Shown: one piece after another, positions 34,020-44,428 of the stretch
Layout: each line of letters begins with the position of its first letter
Position numbering within the stretch: position 1 is the stretch's first letter
Source of the DNA: Isoetes taiwanensis
Lineage: Eukaryota > Streptophyta > Lycopodiopsida > Isoetales > Isoetaceae
Direction: 5' to 3'
DNA: 64,000 nt
Assembly: GCA_021234155.1 (NCBI GenBank)
Contig: JAJEKV010000035.1
Span: 6,571,891-6,635,890, forward strand
Translations under genes and position numbers: made by a program
The notes under the pieces: generated by a model
What the model saw: the letters and a program-made list of their open reading frames with translations, nothing else
What the model was told of the DNA's origin: nothing
Database searches by the model: none

Positions 34020-34540
34020 GGACATGTGATCGTGCACGTGCATCACATGTAGCAAATCAAGTACTCTGTCCTACCACTATAAAGACCCGTGATATGGAAG
34101 GATAGGACATGTAGAGAATCAAGTATTCTTTCCTACTTCTATAAAGACATGTGACAATATAAGTATTACACATGTCGTAATTCATGTATTCTTTCCTACA
34201 ATGCCTTAGTAAATAAAGTACTCTGTCCTACTACTATAAAGACATGTGACATGGAAGCATAGGACATGTAGAGAATCAAGTATTCTTTCCTACTTCTATA
34301 AAGACATGTGACAATAGAAGTATTACACATGTCGTAATTCATGTATTCTTTCCTACAATGCCTTACAAATAAAGTACTCTGTCCTACTACTATAAACCAT
34401 GTGAATGGAAGTATAGAACATGTAGAGAATCAAATATTCTTTCCTACATCTATAAAGACATGTGACAAAAGAATTATTAGACATGTAGAAATTCAAGTAT
34501 TCTTTCCTACAGTGGATTGTATTATAAAATGACATGTCAC
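34020..34540 (+). repeat. 156-bp tandem repeat, about 3.3 copies
   Basis: GTACTCTGTCCTAC anchors at 34,061, 34,218 and 34,374 (156-157 bp apart). Each unit also has two CTATAAAGACATGTGACA-type sub-blocks and GTATTCTTTCCTAC repeated within it, so the unit itself is an old dimer. Confidence 0.85.
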
Positions 34541-34569
34541 AATAAAAGAAACTACAAAACAACAGTGGA

Positions 34570-35010
34570 TGTTTTAGTCCACTGAAAAAAGAACACCATT
34601 ATCGAACAAAACCATACCTCCACAAATCCACATGTAGGATTCTTTGAAAACAGGACATGTAGACCTACCAAAACTGATGTTTTCAACAGTGGACCGGGGT
34701 GAGTGTGACAGCTTTTCCTGAGGCACAATGTCAAAAGCCTTAGCGAAGTCTACAAAGCAGCAATACAGATCTTGCCGACGGTTCCTGCTGTTCTCAACTA
34801 GAGTCCGCAGCGTGAAGAGATAATCTATGGTTGGGTGTCTCGGCCTGAATCCTGCCTGCGTGAGTGCCCGCACTTCTGCTGCCTCTGCCATTCTGTCAAC
34901 TGCCGCTCGAGGATTTCGGCGAGGAGCTTTGCAAACACTGAGCTGATCATGATGGTTTGGTAATTGGCCGGGCAGTGCGGGTCTCCTGCCTTGTAGATTG
35001 GGATAGAGAG
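34570..35010 (-). pseudogene. LINE reverse-transcriptase fragment 2 (left flank of copy B)
   Basis: From 35,010 downward the minus strand encodes I-P-I-Y-K-A-G-D-P-H-C-P-A-N-Y, then F-A-K-L-L-A-E-I-L-E-R-Q-L, then A-L-T-Q-A-G-F-R-P-R-H and D-L-Y-C-C-F-V-D-F-A-K-A-F-D (RT palm, motif A region), with one frame change near 34,880. It is the upstream half of the same LINE type as at 16.9 and 43 kb, and it stops near 34,690 before the YADD block. Confidence 0.75.
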
Positions 35011-35014
35011 GGCA
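35011..35014. other. Target-site duplication GGCA (left) of copy B
   Basis: GGCA directly precedes GGGTGCAAAATCGG at the left end. The identical GGCA follows ...TTTTACACCC at 42,953-42,956. Confidence 0.7.
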
Positions 35015-35436
35015 GGGTGCAAAATCGGTACTGGGTAGCAGAAATCACCGTCCGGACGCCGCTTACAAGTGCTTAAAATCGGTGTGTTTTAAACACGACG
35101 TGCGTGATTGAAGTATTGACATGTAGGGTGCGCGCCCGTCAAATGACAGGCTGAGAGAATCATGAACATGTTTGGTGCCGGAAACATGAATGCCTGTAGC
35201 CCGCCATATTCCTGGATGGCGGGCTAACCCATCTTGAATTCAAGCAAAATGGAGGGACTAATTGTTTCCAAGAATTGCCTGAACCGAAATTCAACAATTT
35301 GCCCTCAACAATTCAAAGAATACACGTAAATCCGGGATAGATGAAACCCAATTCCTCTCCCCGTTCAATTTCTGAGAGCCATTGATGCAGCAAGGAAGAG
35401 AGATCGAGGCGTAGATTATATGCAAAGAAGGTAGCA

Positions 35437-37930
35437 ATGAAGAAGAATTCCCCTTCTAAAGATTCGCCTTCAAAGGCGAATAAGAAATTGAGACCGAAAG
35501 TGACCCATGAGAATAAGAGAAATTTCGGGGAGAAATTTATGAAGTATTCAACCAAATCAAGTACAAATGTTGATGACAATGACAAAGGCCGCATCCTTGA
35601 CAGGTCTTCTTTGGAGGGCAAAGGGATTTACCAATTGCTTCTATAAAGAAATCTAAGCGAGGTTACTATGGCCGAGCAAATGGTGAAGAATTTGAAGGAA
35701 ACAATGCAAGAACATAAGTTTGAGAGGAATTATGACATGCTTCGTGCAAGGAAGTCCACCCGATAATGGCAGCAAAGCGGTACAAATGGTGTCAAGCCAT
35801 TGAATCAAGCGAAGTGGCTGATTGCTCAAAGATCCCGGAAAAACAATTTCAAATGCTTTTCAAAGAAGGGTGCAAGCTAACAAAGGGGAAGGACCTTGGT
35901 CAATGTTCAGGAGGAGGAAGCGGATGGATAGCATGTTAGATCACAATAGAGAAGCTGTTATCAAGTTCTGGACAGAAAATACAAGAGTTTCTCCATACAA
36001 GAAAGACGTGAGGAAGTATGTATCGAGAGCGGGGAATAAAGATGGAACATCCAATTCACCTTCTTGAAGTCAGCCAAGTAAGTATTCATCCTATATTGTA
36101 GTGTTCATTATATGTAGCATTTATTTGGCATTCACACGATTTCCCTGCAGTTGCAATTCTACCTCAGGTTTAGAGATGAGAATCCTCATATCAAAATTGC
36201 ATTGCAGACTTTTGAGAGGTTGAAACCTAGTTTTGTAAGGAGGATGCGTGAGAGGCATACATCTTTGTTGCATTTACCACTTGAAATTTGAATACATCAT
36301 GCAAGGATTGAGCAGCCGAGAAAATCGGGTGGAGTTCATGACAATTGCAAACCGCCATTGTGAGATTTGTGGCCCCGCCCGTAATGTGCAGCCAAGGAGC
36401 ATACAATCAAGTGTACCGGTGATTTATGGAGACAAGTGAAGTGCGGCAAAGGTGATGATGAGGAGTGGTTTGATCATAACTGCTTGATGTTGGCGTGTAA
36501 AAAATGTGGGTTGGATAGAATTAGAAAATGTCCACAGGAAATGGATGGCACGGGTTCAGTACTAGTTAATTGGAAGACATTTGAAAAGCAACACGTGGAC
36601 CGGGAAGAGAATTGAGGGGATCCAAGAAAGGCTTTGAGGTACAAACTGTCTTGAGATTAGTACGAAGGACGAAGTCCCAAAGAATTTCAAGAGGAAGTGA
36701 AGAAGGTAATATCAGATTTTGTTCCACACAATTACATAGCACATTGGCAAGGGCCAATCGGTTTAACAAGTGTGTGTCATCATTTCGGAAGATACAATTG
36801 TATATACATTATTGACTTTGCGTAAAAATTGACATCAAGATCGAATGAGCCCCGATCAATGCACCGGCATACGAGACCAAGTTTCTATACTTGTTCACAT
36901 AACATATAGGCATGACAAAAGTGCTGATATTCTGTTCTGTCGCGCACGTAAGAAGACCATCCAAAGAAAGAAAAAAAAACGAAGGTTGGAGCGATCGGGA
37001 ATAGACTCAACAACGGTAGGAAGATCATAAAAGAGACTCACTTTTACATTTCGATGATAAAGTGCATGACTCATTATTTGTGGAACAACGCCTCTGAAGC
37101 ATGTTGCATGGCTTAAGGAACAGGGAAATAGAGTATGAGAAGCATTGGTTTTGGAGTGATGGCTGCTCATCACAATTCAAGTCGGGGAAAACCTTTTTTT
37201 TTTCTTAGGGGTACTTCACAATCAATGACAAGGAAATAGTGTGGAACTACTTTGCCACTGCTCATGGTAAAGGTGAACATGATGGTGCAGGTGCTGTTAT
37301 CAAAAGGCTGCTAAGTAAGGAACAACTCAAACCCAATGGTGTGCAACTGAGGCATGCTAAAGATATTGTAAAATTTCTGTGTACATATTTCAGTAGTCTA
37401 CCAGTCGATGAAACAGATGAGATCAAAAGATATTTTTGGGAAATTGAACCTGTTGTTGTGGCAAACATGGAAGAATATGAAATTGAAACACTCAAAGGCA
37501 CAAAGAAGATTCATCAGATCGGACACATCGCCAACAGGACTAGACCAAACAGGCTTGCTCATAGATGCCACATCATGTTTTCGCTTTCGTTTTGCATGGA
37601 TCATAATTGGGACTCTGCATCAATACAGTAGATTTGGAAAGTGGGAGGTAGCCCGACTTAAAACCGGGAGTTGAGAAGAAAAAGGAGACTCTTGAACAAG
37701 CCAATGAATGGATCAGTAATTTGGTAGAGGTAGGTGACAATTTTGCGATGAATCTTTGAGGTAGACAATTGAGGAGGGTGTGGACTTCTACATCCTCAAG
37801 TGCCTGTAACCCAAATGCACACTTGAAGATTCATACAAAGATGGATGGGGCAAAAATTTGGAGTGCATGAGGTTATCTTAAGTGGATTGTATTATCAATT
37901 CATGGGTAATTTCAAGTATATGTTGCTCAC
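35437..37930 (+). pseudogene. Decayed DDE/D transposase of copy B
   Basis: Pieces in different frames match the transposases of copies A and C. They are a basic N-terminus (35,437-35,643), G-P-W-S-M-F-R-R-R-K-R and F-W-T-E-N-T-R-V-S-P-Y-K-K-D-V-R-K (about 35,890-36,015), and an exon starting at a CTGCAG acceptor (36,148) with L-Q-F-Y-L-R-F-R and L-K-P-S-F-V-R-R. Then V-S-I-L-V-H-I-T-Y-R-H (about 36,880) and W-N-Y-F-A-T-A-H-G-K-G-E-H-D-G-A-G-A (37,240-37,295) follow, with R-Y-F-W-E-I-E-P (about 37,430). A final weak piece of the C-terminal domain lies at 37,725-37,930. The first catalytic block (D-F-A-E-N-Y) is missing or unrecognisable and many stops intervene. Confidence 0.7.
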
Positions 37931-38563
37931 TAAACAACCCAAGAAGCCTCCGGTAATGACCATGTGGTAAGATATCCTAAAATTGATATGGAAAAAATAG
38001 AAGGCATGAGATATGTACAATTTCACAGAGACCCATGAAAAAATTATGGCAGTCTCCCAATAACAATGTAATTCTTTGACACTTAACCAAATTGATGGCA
38101 TTCTTTTCAAGTGATTTGTTGTTCCGGCACCTAAGCACGTAAGCACACATTTGTATATATATTAATAATAGTGAGGATGCACAAGGGTGGTGTGCATGGA
38201 CACGTACTTTGAAATGAAGATTGAATTGTTGTTTAAGAATGTACATTTGTGACATTGGAATAACATTCAATTATTTATTTTGATACCATCACTATCCCAA
38301 CATTCTTGGCAAAATTATATTGTAAAGGCATTTCCTCGATGTGACATGTGTCAATTCCAATGGTCGCATGCAATTATTTAAGCACGGTTACTGAATTAAT
38401 TGTTACGGGCGTGTGAGGTTTTTCGTTATCTTGACGGCGCCTAAGCATAGGATTTAAGCACTAGGCCCCTAATCATAGGATTTCAGCTCTTCTTACGCCC
38501 TCACGCTACCGCCTTTAAGCCGTGAGAATCCGTTTCCAGCCTTTCCACGCTCGCTTATTTGCA

Positions 38564-39070
38564 ATGGCCTCGCGATGCAAATGGGAAACCAAGTACAGAG
38601 TATGTGCTTAAACAAGTGCGGAAGATGCGGATGTCGCTCCGCAATACAAGGGGGCCTACTTCTTCGAGCCGGTTCAGCCAGATTCAAGAACAGACACCGA
38701 AGATCGAGAGGAAGAAGAAGGTATTATCTTGTTTTGCATTTTTTTTTGTTTTGTTTTTCTCTTTCTAATATTCTTGTTTACAGAAGTGGAGCAGGAAGTG
38801 GGGCAGGAAGTGGAAGAAGAAGAAGAAGAGGAAGTGGAAGAAGAAGAGGAATCTGAAGAAGAAGAAGAAGACAATTCTGAGGAGGACAATTCTGAGGAAG
38901 ACAATTCTGAGGAGGAAGAGGAAGATGGAGAGGAAGAGGAAGAGGCGGATGAAGAAGAAGAAAAATACCGCCGAGTCATTATGAAGAGCGCCCCACTAAG
39001 AGGCAGAGGAGGCAGGAATTGGAGGACAATGTGTGGAGTGAGCCAGAAAGCCCTTGAAGATACCCCCTGA
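38564..39070 (+). pseudogene. Acidic two-exon gene of copy B, one in-frame stop
   Basis: ATG at 38,564 starts M-A-S-R-C-K-W-E-T-K-Y-R-V-C-A, then a TAA (about 38,609), then the same frame continues to D-T-E-D-R-E-E-E-E. A GT donor at 38,721 and CAG acceptor ending 38,783 join it in phase to exon 2 (38,784-39,070), which is almost pure Glu with Asp, Ser and Asn and ends R-R-V-I-M-K-S-A-P-L-R-G-R-G-G-R and a TGA. The exon layout and composition match the acidic gene of copy A. The stop means the full-length protein is not made unless a downstream start is used. Function unknown. Confidence 0.5.
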
Positions 39071-39190
39071 AGACACCCCCTTGAAGACACCCCCTGTTCA
39101 AAGACACCCCCTGTTCAAATACACCCCCGTTCAAATACACCCCTCAAGACCACCCCGATCAAAGACACCCCCGAGGCGAAGACACAGGCC
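39060..39190 (+). repeat. AAGACACCCCC short tandem repeats
   Basis: Units of (A)AGACACCCCC(T)GTTC/TTG repeat about nine times directly after the acidic gene of copy B. Confidence 0.8.
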
Positions 39191-39199
39191 TGAAGGCCT

Positions 39200-40140
39200 T
39201 TTTTTGTAGAAAAATTTTGTTAATATACAAAAATTTTTGTCTCTCACAACTTTCTCTATATCTTGTCTCATCTACTTCTTTTCAAAGATCACATTTTGTT
39301 TTTTCTATTGAGTAAAGAATGAATTCATTTGATGTTCTTACTTCTATTATCCATGCATGTGGCAAAACATTGAATTCTTTATACAGTCCATATTCTCGCT
39401 TGAATGTAATAAAGGTTCGCTCAAACACGAAGCACTTTAATTAGTTTCAGAAGTGCTTGTGAGTAAGCTTTGGAATGCAAGAGCACACATGCAATAAACA
39501 AATTATCAGAACGGTTATATAGCATAACAAAGAAGTTAATCGCAAACAATGTACAGAACATATATGTTTTCATCTATGAAATGTTATTTTTGTCTATCTA
39601 TCAAATTTATGAAGTTCGAATTCCTGTGCAGTCCATTCAGATTCTGCTTGAGTGTAACAGTGCTCTAGCTCTTTCATTAGTTTCAAACACTAAGCACTTT
39701 AATCACTTTCAGCAGTGCCAGTGAGTAAGCACTGGAACACACGAGCACTTATGCAATAAATGACTACCTTTAAACAGGTTATATGGTTTAGCAATAAGCC
39801 ACCGTGACCTTACACCGCATGACAAGTAAGCACATGATGACATTAAGCAACTACATAAAAGTATCCACACTTTGCAAGACAATAAGCAGTATCTGCCATT
39901 AAGACTCAAACCATAGCACTTGCAGGCAATTTTTTTTTAAGCACTTGATAAGTTTTAAGCATCCCTTTCAGTCAGCATTGAAGTATATAGAAACAATATA
40001 GCAAAAACTTATAGACAAGTCTGCATTGAACTACATAAACAATATAGCAATAACATTCTTAAATTAAGATAAAGATGGTACATGAAAAGTGTAGGATTCC
40101 TTGGCCTAAATAAATGACAAAAGCGGACCAATAATCATGG
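39200..40140. other. Spacer inside copy B, no gene seen
   Basis: AT-rich sequence with a local duplication (segments with AGTTTCA...AAGCACTTTAAT...GTGAGTAAGC at about 39,430-39,480 and 39,680-39,730). It separates the convergent gene ends of copy B. Confidence 0.5.
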
Positions 40141-40143
40141 AGA

Positions 40144-42897
40144 ATGACAAGCGTCATCACCATAAACCTTCTCCAATTCCTTCTTCACAAACCCGCAGAA
40201 TCGCAATCGTTTTTCCGAGAAAGTCTTTCCAAGCATAGCTTCATAATCTTTCTATCCGTCTTAGGCCAAGGCTTGTATCTATGTGTATTCTTCACCGGTG
40301 ACTTCATTTCTTCCTCGTCTTGGCTGGCAAAGTATTTCTTCTATCTTTGGGGTGAGTCTTTGGAAGCACTTCATCATGGACATCCATCTTGAATGCAAAC
40401 CCCGCAGAAATTTCGAGGGACTGCTAAGGTAAGACTTGTACAATGAATCATCAAGAAGCAAAGTCTTACCGGTGAATCTTGGGTATGACTCATATATTTT
40501 CCCAAGTGGCTTCATCATGACCGACAGCCGGGTTTGTTAGGGTGGTAAAAACTGGTCCGCACACATTTTTTCTGCCCCCATACAAATTCAAATCATCCCT
40601 CAAACGGACATAGTACTTGCAAAACACATCTTCCACATTGGAGAGTTGCATTGATGACCATATACCAACACGACATACAGAACAAAGTCTTCAAGAAGAA
40701 CACTTTTCTGCCGGTCCGAATATCACTTTCTTTTACGCTAGTGTATGTCATTGTCAATCCCGCCTTCCAAGCGTATGTGTTCATTTGCACCAAATGTTTT
40801 TACCAACACACCATTTAAATCCAAGACAATGAGTTTATCTTTGGCTGGCAAATCAATATTTAATGCGTTGGAACATCCCGAATACCTACACAACAGGAAT
40901 TACTACATGAATAAATAGATGAAGATGAAAATGAAAAATGGGTTGAATGTGGAAACCTTTTACGTATCAACAAAGCCAGGATTCTCTCGACCTAACGTAA
41001 TGAACCGTAATCCTACGAATGAATGCAACAAAAGAAAATCAATAATATTCAATGTTTTAATCAACATTAAGTTGTGGACTTGCCCAACAATGCCCATACC
41101 CCCTTTCCAGGGTTATTAATGGCAGAAATCACTTGTTGAAGATCAGGCTCACCTGAACCTTGAGGGCCCTGATTCTGCATTTTCTTGAGAACACACCGAT
41201 ATTTGTGGTGTCATGATTGAGACCTTTTCTGCATCTTTTGCATAGCTACTTCTTGTTCTCTTTCTTGTAGCCTGAACAACTACTTTGCTATCCTCCGGCT
41301 TACCCCTCTTTGTTCTTACGCCCTTTCCTTTCTGCAAATATTCAGCCAAGTTGCCCTCATCCGATGGAATTACTCCCTCAACTTCCTTAGGTGCTTTAGT
41401 GTGTACAATCGGGTCTGTTGTTCTTTCCACAACTGGTGTTGTGTTTACAGCTTCTTCTATAGCTTCTTGGATGCTTCTTGGGTGGTGGTGGTGGTTCTGT
41501 TGTTGCAATCAAATCGATCACAATTGATTTGTACTCCTATAGGACTTTGCGGGTGTTGTGCATCTTCAAATGGCACCATTGTCCTTCTTTGAACCCTCAG
41601 CGGTGAGACCTCAATTGCGGGGCCGGATTAACACATCCTTTTTTGGTGTACTATTTGAAGCACCCGCAACATGGCCAAAACCTAGCTCGTCAAATACACC
41701 CTCGGCACCTTTCGGGCAACCATGAATACATTGTCCTCCTCTCAACAATGAACAACAAGCTATATGATACTCATGTTGGCAATTCGATTGCTAAACTTAA
41801 CTGTAAGCTTTTAGTGAATTCCGGACCACATCTTAGAACATGTATAAAATGAATCTTCCACTAGCAACTTATCTCGTATAATAGTAGAGATGCTAAATGT
41901 TGCGTGAGTATCCATTTTCAGCTTCCACAAATTGTTTATGTAGAAATGCACGGAGTCTCTGTTCTTCTTCGAGAACTTTTAACTCCTCCTCAAGTTTGAG
42001 TTTACGTTTGACCCGCTCATTAACGGATGTAGGGTTCATTGCTTTTTGTACCTTGTTCTGTGCCAAGTTTCCATCCGGACGGTCTGCTCCAAATCTTTAA
42101 TTTACGCCTCCAACTCACATGTTGGATTAAGCTTGAACTCCTCCCTGTTTTGTAGCCAAATCATTTGTGGCTCTGTCTTAAACTGTTTTTCAGCCTCTTC
42201 CAACATCATTTTTTCGTAATTCGAGAGGCCTTCTCATTGCCTTTCAGCTCACTTCCCTCGCTTCCAGATTCTTTGTGATAAGTAAAACCGATTTTCCAAT
42301 CTCCTGATCTTTGCATTCTCTAAGGTTTTATGTTTTCATCACATGCACCGACCTCATTTGATCCATTTTGCCACCTTTGGCTTTGCCTTCATTTTGATTT
42401 TCCTAACATGTGCTACAACATCACGCCTCTGTTTTTACTTGTCTATTGTTGTGGTATCTTTGACATTGCACAACAAATGCAGCCCGATTTACTTTGTGTT
42501 CCTCGGGTGCAAGTATTGATCTAGTGCAATTTTCAAGCGCAAAAGCAAGGGGCGATTGCTTTCTTACTTCTTTGTTGTGACAATTCTTGTAGATTTTTCG
42601 GCAGAGTGTTTCCAACTTCTCTTGAAGATGCTCCTTTGCACAGTGCCATTTTATCTTTCCCTTGTTCAACTTCTTTGTCCAAACAGAATCCCAATCTCGA
42701 TCCGTGACATTATTTTCCAACCAAGCTTCTTCCTCGTGGGGCTTCACCCCCGAATTGCACAGACCTCTGATGGTGTGAAAATCATCCACGCTCCATGCCT
42801 CCATCGTCAACAGTGAAACACTGATCTGAGTTTTCGCGCCCAGGGGAAAAGGAGGGAGAAGGGCGTGACGGGCTTCGACGTCCGCGAGTTTCAGCAC
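40144..42897 (-). pseudogene. FCP1/NIF-type HAD-domain gene of copy B, decayed
   Basis: Reading leftward from 42,897: an N-terminal frame (from M-E-A-W-S-V-D-D-F at about 42,800) with W-L-E-N-N-V-T-D-R-D-W; a coiled-coil stretch E-E-E-L-K-V-L-E-E-E-Q-R-L-R (about 41,960); and a basic linker with Q-K-G-K-G-V-R-T-K-R-G-K (about 41,320). The HAD domain follows, with K-L-I-V-L-D-L-N-G-V-L-V (about 40,835-40,800), V-G-I-W-S-S-M (about 40,655) and T-L-L-L-D-D-S-L-Y-K-S-Y-L-S-S (about 40,470-40,430). FCP1/SCP enzymes use D-x-D-G. The second Asp, normally the general acid/base, is Asn here, as also in copy C. Several frame changes and stops separate the blocks. It is convergent with the transposase of the same element. 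Confidence 0.7.
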
Positions 42898-42952
42898 TTA
42901 AAGTGCTTAAACGCTTCGCCAAAAGTTGTACCCCACTAGCGATTTTACACCC

Positions 42953-42956
42953 GGCA
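42953..42956. other. Target-site duplication GGCA (right) of copy B
   Basis: Identical to the four bases before the left end. GGCATCCCTGG continues as ordinary LINE sequence. Confidence 0.7.
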
Positions 42957-43780
42957 TCCCTGGTGGACCCCCATACTGCTCTCGAATGGTTGGCCCGTCG
43001 GTTGCAGCGGGCCTGTGCATGCCTCATATAACCTGTATATCGCGTTCTGCAGTTCAGCAGGGAAGTCTAGCTGCTGCAATCTTGTCTATAGCGTTTCCCG
43101 AGGCACAGTGCCAAAAGCCTTGGCGAAGTCTATGAAGCAGCAATACAAATCTTGCCGACGGTTCCTGCTATTCTCAACCAGAGTCCGCAGCGTAAAGATA
43201 TAATCTATGGTTGAGTATCTCGGCCTGAATCCTGCCTGCGTGAGTGCCCACACTTCTGCTACCTCTACCCATCCTTTCAACTGTCGCTCGAGGATCCCAG
43301 CGAGGAGCTTTGCAAACACTGAACTGATCATGATGTTCCGGTAATTGGTCGGGCAATGTGGGTCTCATGCCTTGTAGACTGGGACAACCCTGCCAGTGGT
43401 CCATTGGAGGGAACCAATGCCTTGTTGAACATGTCGGTGAGTACCGGTGCCATGGATGGTCCTGCCCACTTGAGTAACTCTGCCTGCATGCCGTCAAGAT
43501 CTGGTAGTATTTTGCCCTAGATATCCAAACGGAAGTAGTTTTGAGGAAACTATGCTTAGGATAAAAAGGAAAAGATCAAAGCTCATCCCCTGCCTTTCCA
43601 TTGGCTAGACGTTGCAGCCCCTGCGCTACTTCCGCCTCCGTGATTTCCAGCACTGGGCCCTACTTGGGGGAGGGGGTAATTCCGCCCGTGCACCCTCAGG
43701 GTTGTAGAGCTGCTGTAGGTAATGGCCCCACGAGTAAGGGGCAATCCAAAAAATCAAGAGGACAGAGTTTATGGTGGGAA
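42957..43780 (-). pseudogene. LINE reverse-transcriptase fragment 3 (right flank of copy B)
   Basis: From 43,680 downward the minus strand reads I-T-E-A-E-V-A-Q-G-L-Q-R-L-A-N-G-K-A-G-D-E-L, Q-A-E-L-L-K-W-A-G-P, F-A-K-L-L-A-G-I-L-E-R-Q-L, Q-A-G-F-R-P-R-Y, C-C-F-I-D-F-A-K-A-F-G-T-V, and finally the segment before Q-G-C-P where copy B begins. Frame changes occur near 43,520, 43,380 and 43,080. The YADD part that should follow is not on the far side of copy B; an upstream LINE piece is found there instead. Confidence 0.75.
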
Positions 43781-43789
43781 ATAGGTTTC

Positions 43790-44428
43790 TTGTATGAGGA
43801 CTAAAAAATTGGATGCAATTATCAAATGGAATTATATATGTCATTGCCAACTATGCAAATGGAACTTATAAATGTATAAAATAGAATATTACACATATCT
43901 TTGACATGCTTATAACCTCAGGGTTGAAGGTCATATCGTTAATGTATTTAAGACTACCCTTCCAAAACAAACCACCCATATTTTCAACGGATACTAGTTA
44001 ACACTAAAATGCTTTTACATACAGTCATAATCAAGATCATATACCTTCTCTATTTTATAAAATTATGCAACAAATATTAGAAACAAGATGCAAAGCACTA
44101 CAAATTATCGCCAATAACAATTGCTATAACTAATGTAACTATCACCAACAACAATTGTCATAGGATGTAAAAAAACATTAATAGAAGTTGTACAACCACC
44201 AAAGGTGACAAACTGTCAACCTCATTCTTATATAGTAGTGAGTAATATAACTAACAAATTGTCAACCTCGTTCTTATATAGTAGTGAGTAATAGAAAAAG
44301 ATGTACATAAGATAATATCGGTACAAAACAGCTTGGATCAAGCACTTACTCAAGCAATTACTTTTGCCAAAAAGTGCAGATATCCATTCTATACTATATC
44401 TCCTCTTTGCATTAGTTTAAAACAAACT
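43790..44428. other. No gene seen
   Basis: AT-rich spacer at the 3' side of the B3 gene. A short duplicated phrase (CAACCTC(A/G)TTCTTATATAGTAGTGAGTAA) occurs at about 44,217 and 44,263. The B3 transcript's 3' untranslated region presumably lies in the last few hundred bases. Confidence 0.4.

Larger units (their letters stand above)
35015..42952. mobile_element. Transposon copy B, 7.94 kb, with terminal inverted repeats
   Basis: The left end GGGTGCAAAATCGGTACTGG and the right end (read inward) GGGTGTAAAATCGCTAGTGG match at 17 of 20 positions. GGCA is duplicated on both sides. It contains, in order, a decayed transposase gene (plus), an acidic two-exon gene (plus) and a convergent FCP1-domain gene (minus), the layout shared with copies A and C. 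The palindrome-containing motif CCGTCCGGACGC lies 40 bp inside the left end, as in copy C. All genes are broken. It sits within LINE sequence: an AGAGAGGGCA|TCCCTGG junction is continuous in the intact LINE at about 17,765. Confidence 0.75.

Noticed and set aside
38674-39090. Minus-strand Ser-rich frame opposite the acidic gene of copy B
   Set aside because: It is the antisense shadow of the GAA/GAG-rich exon.
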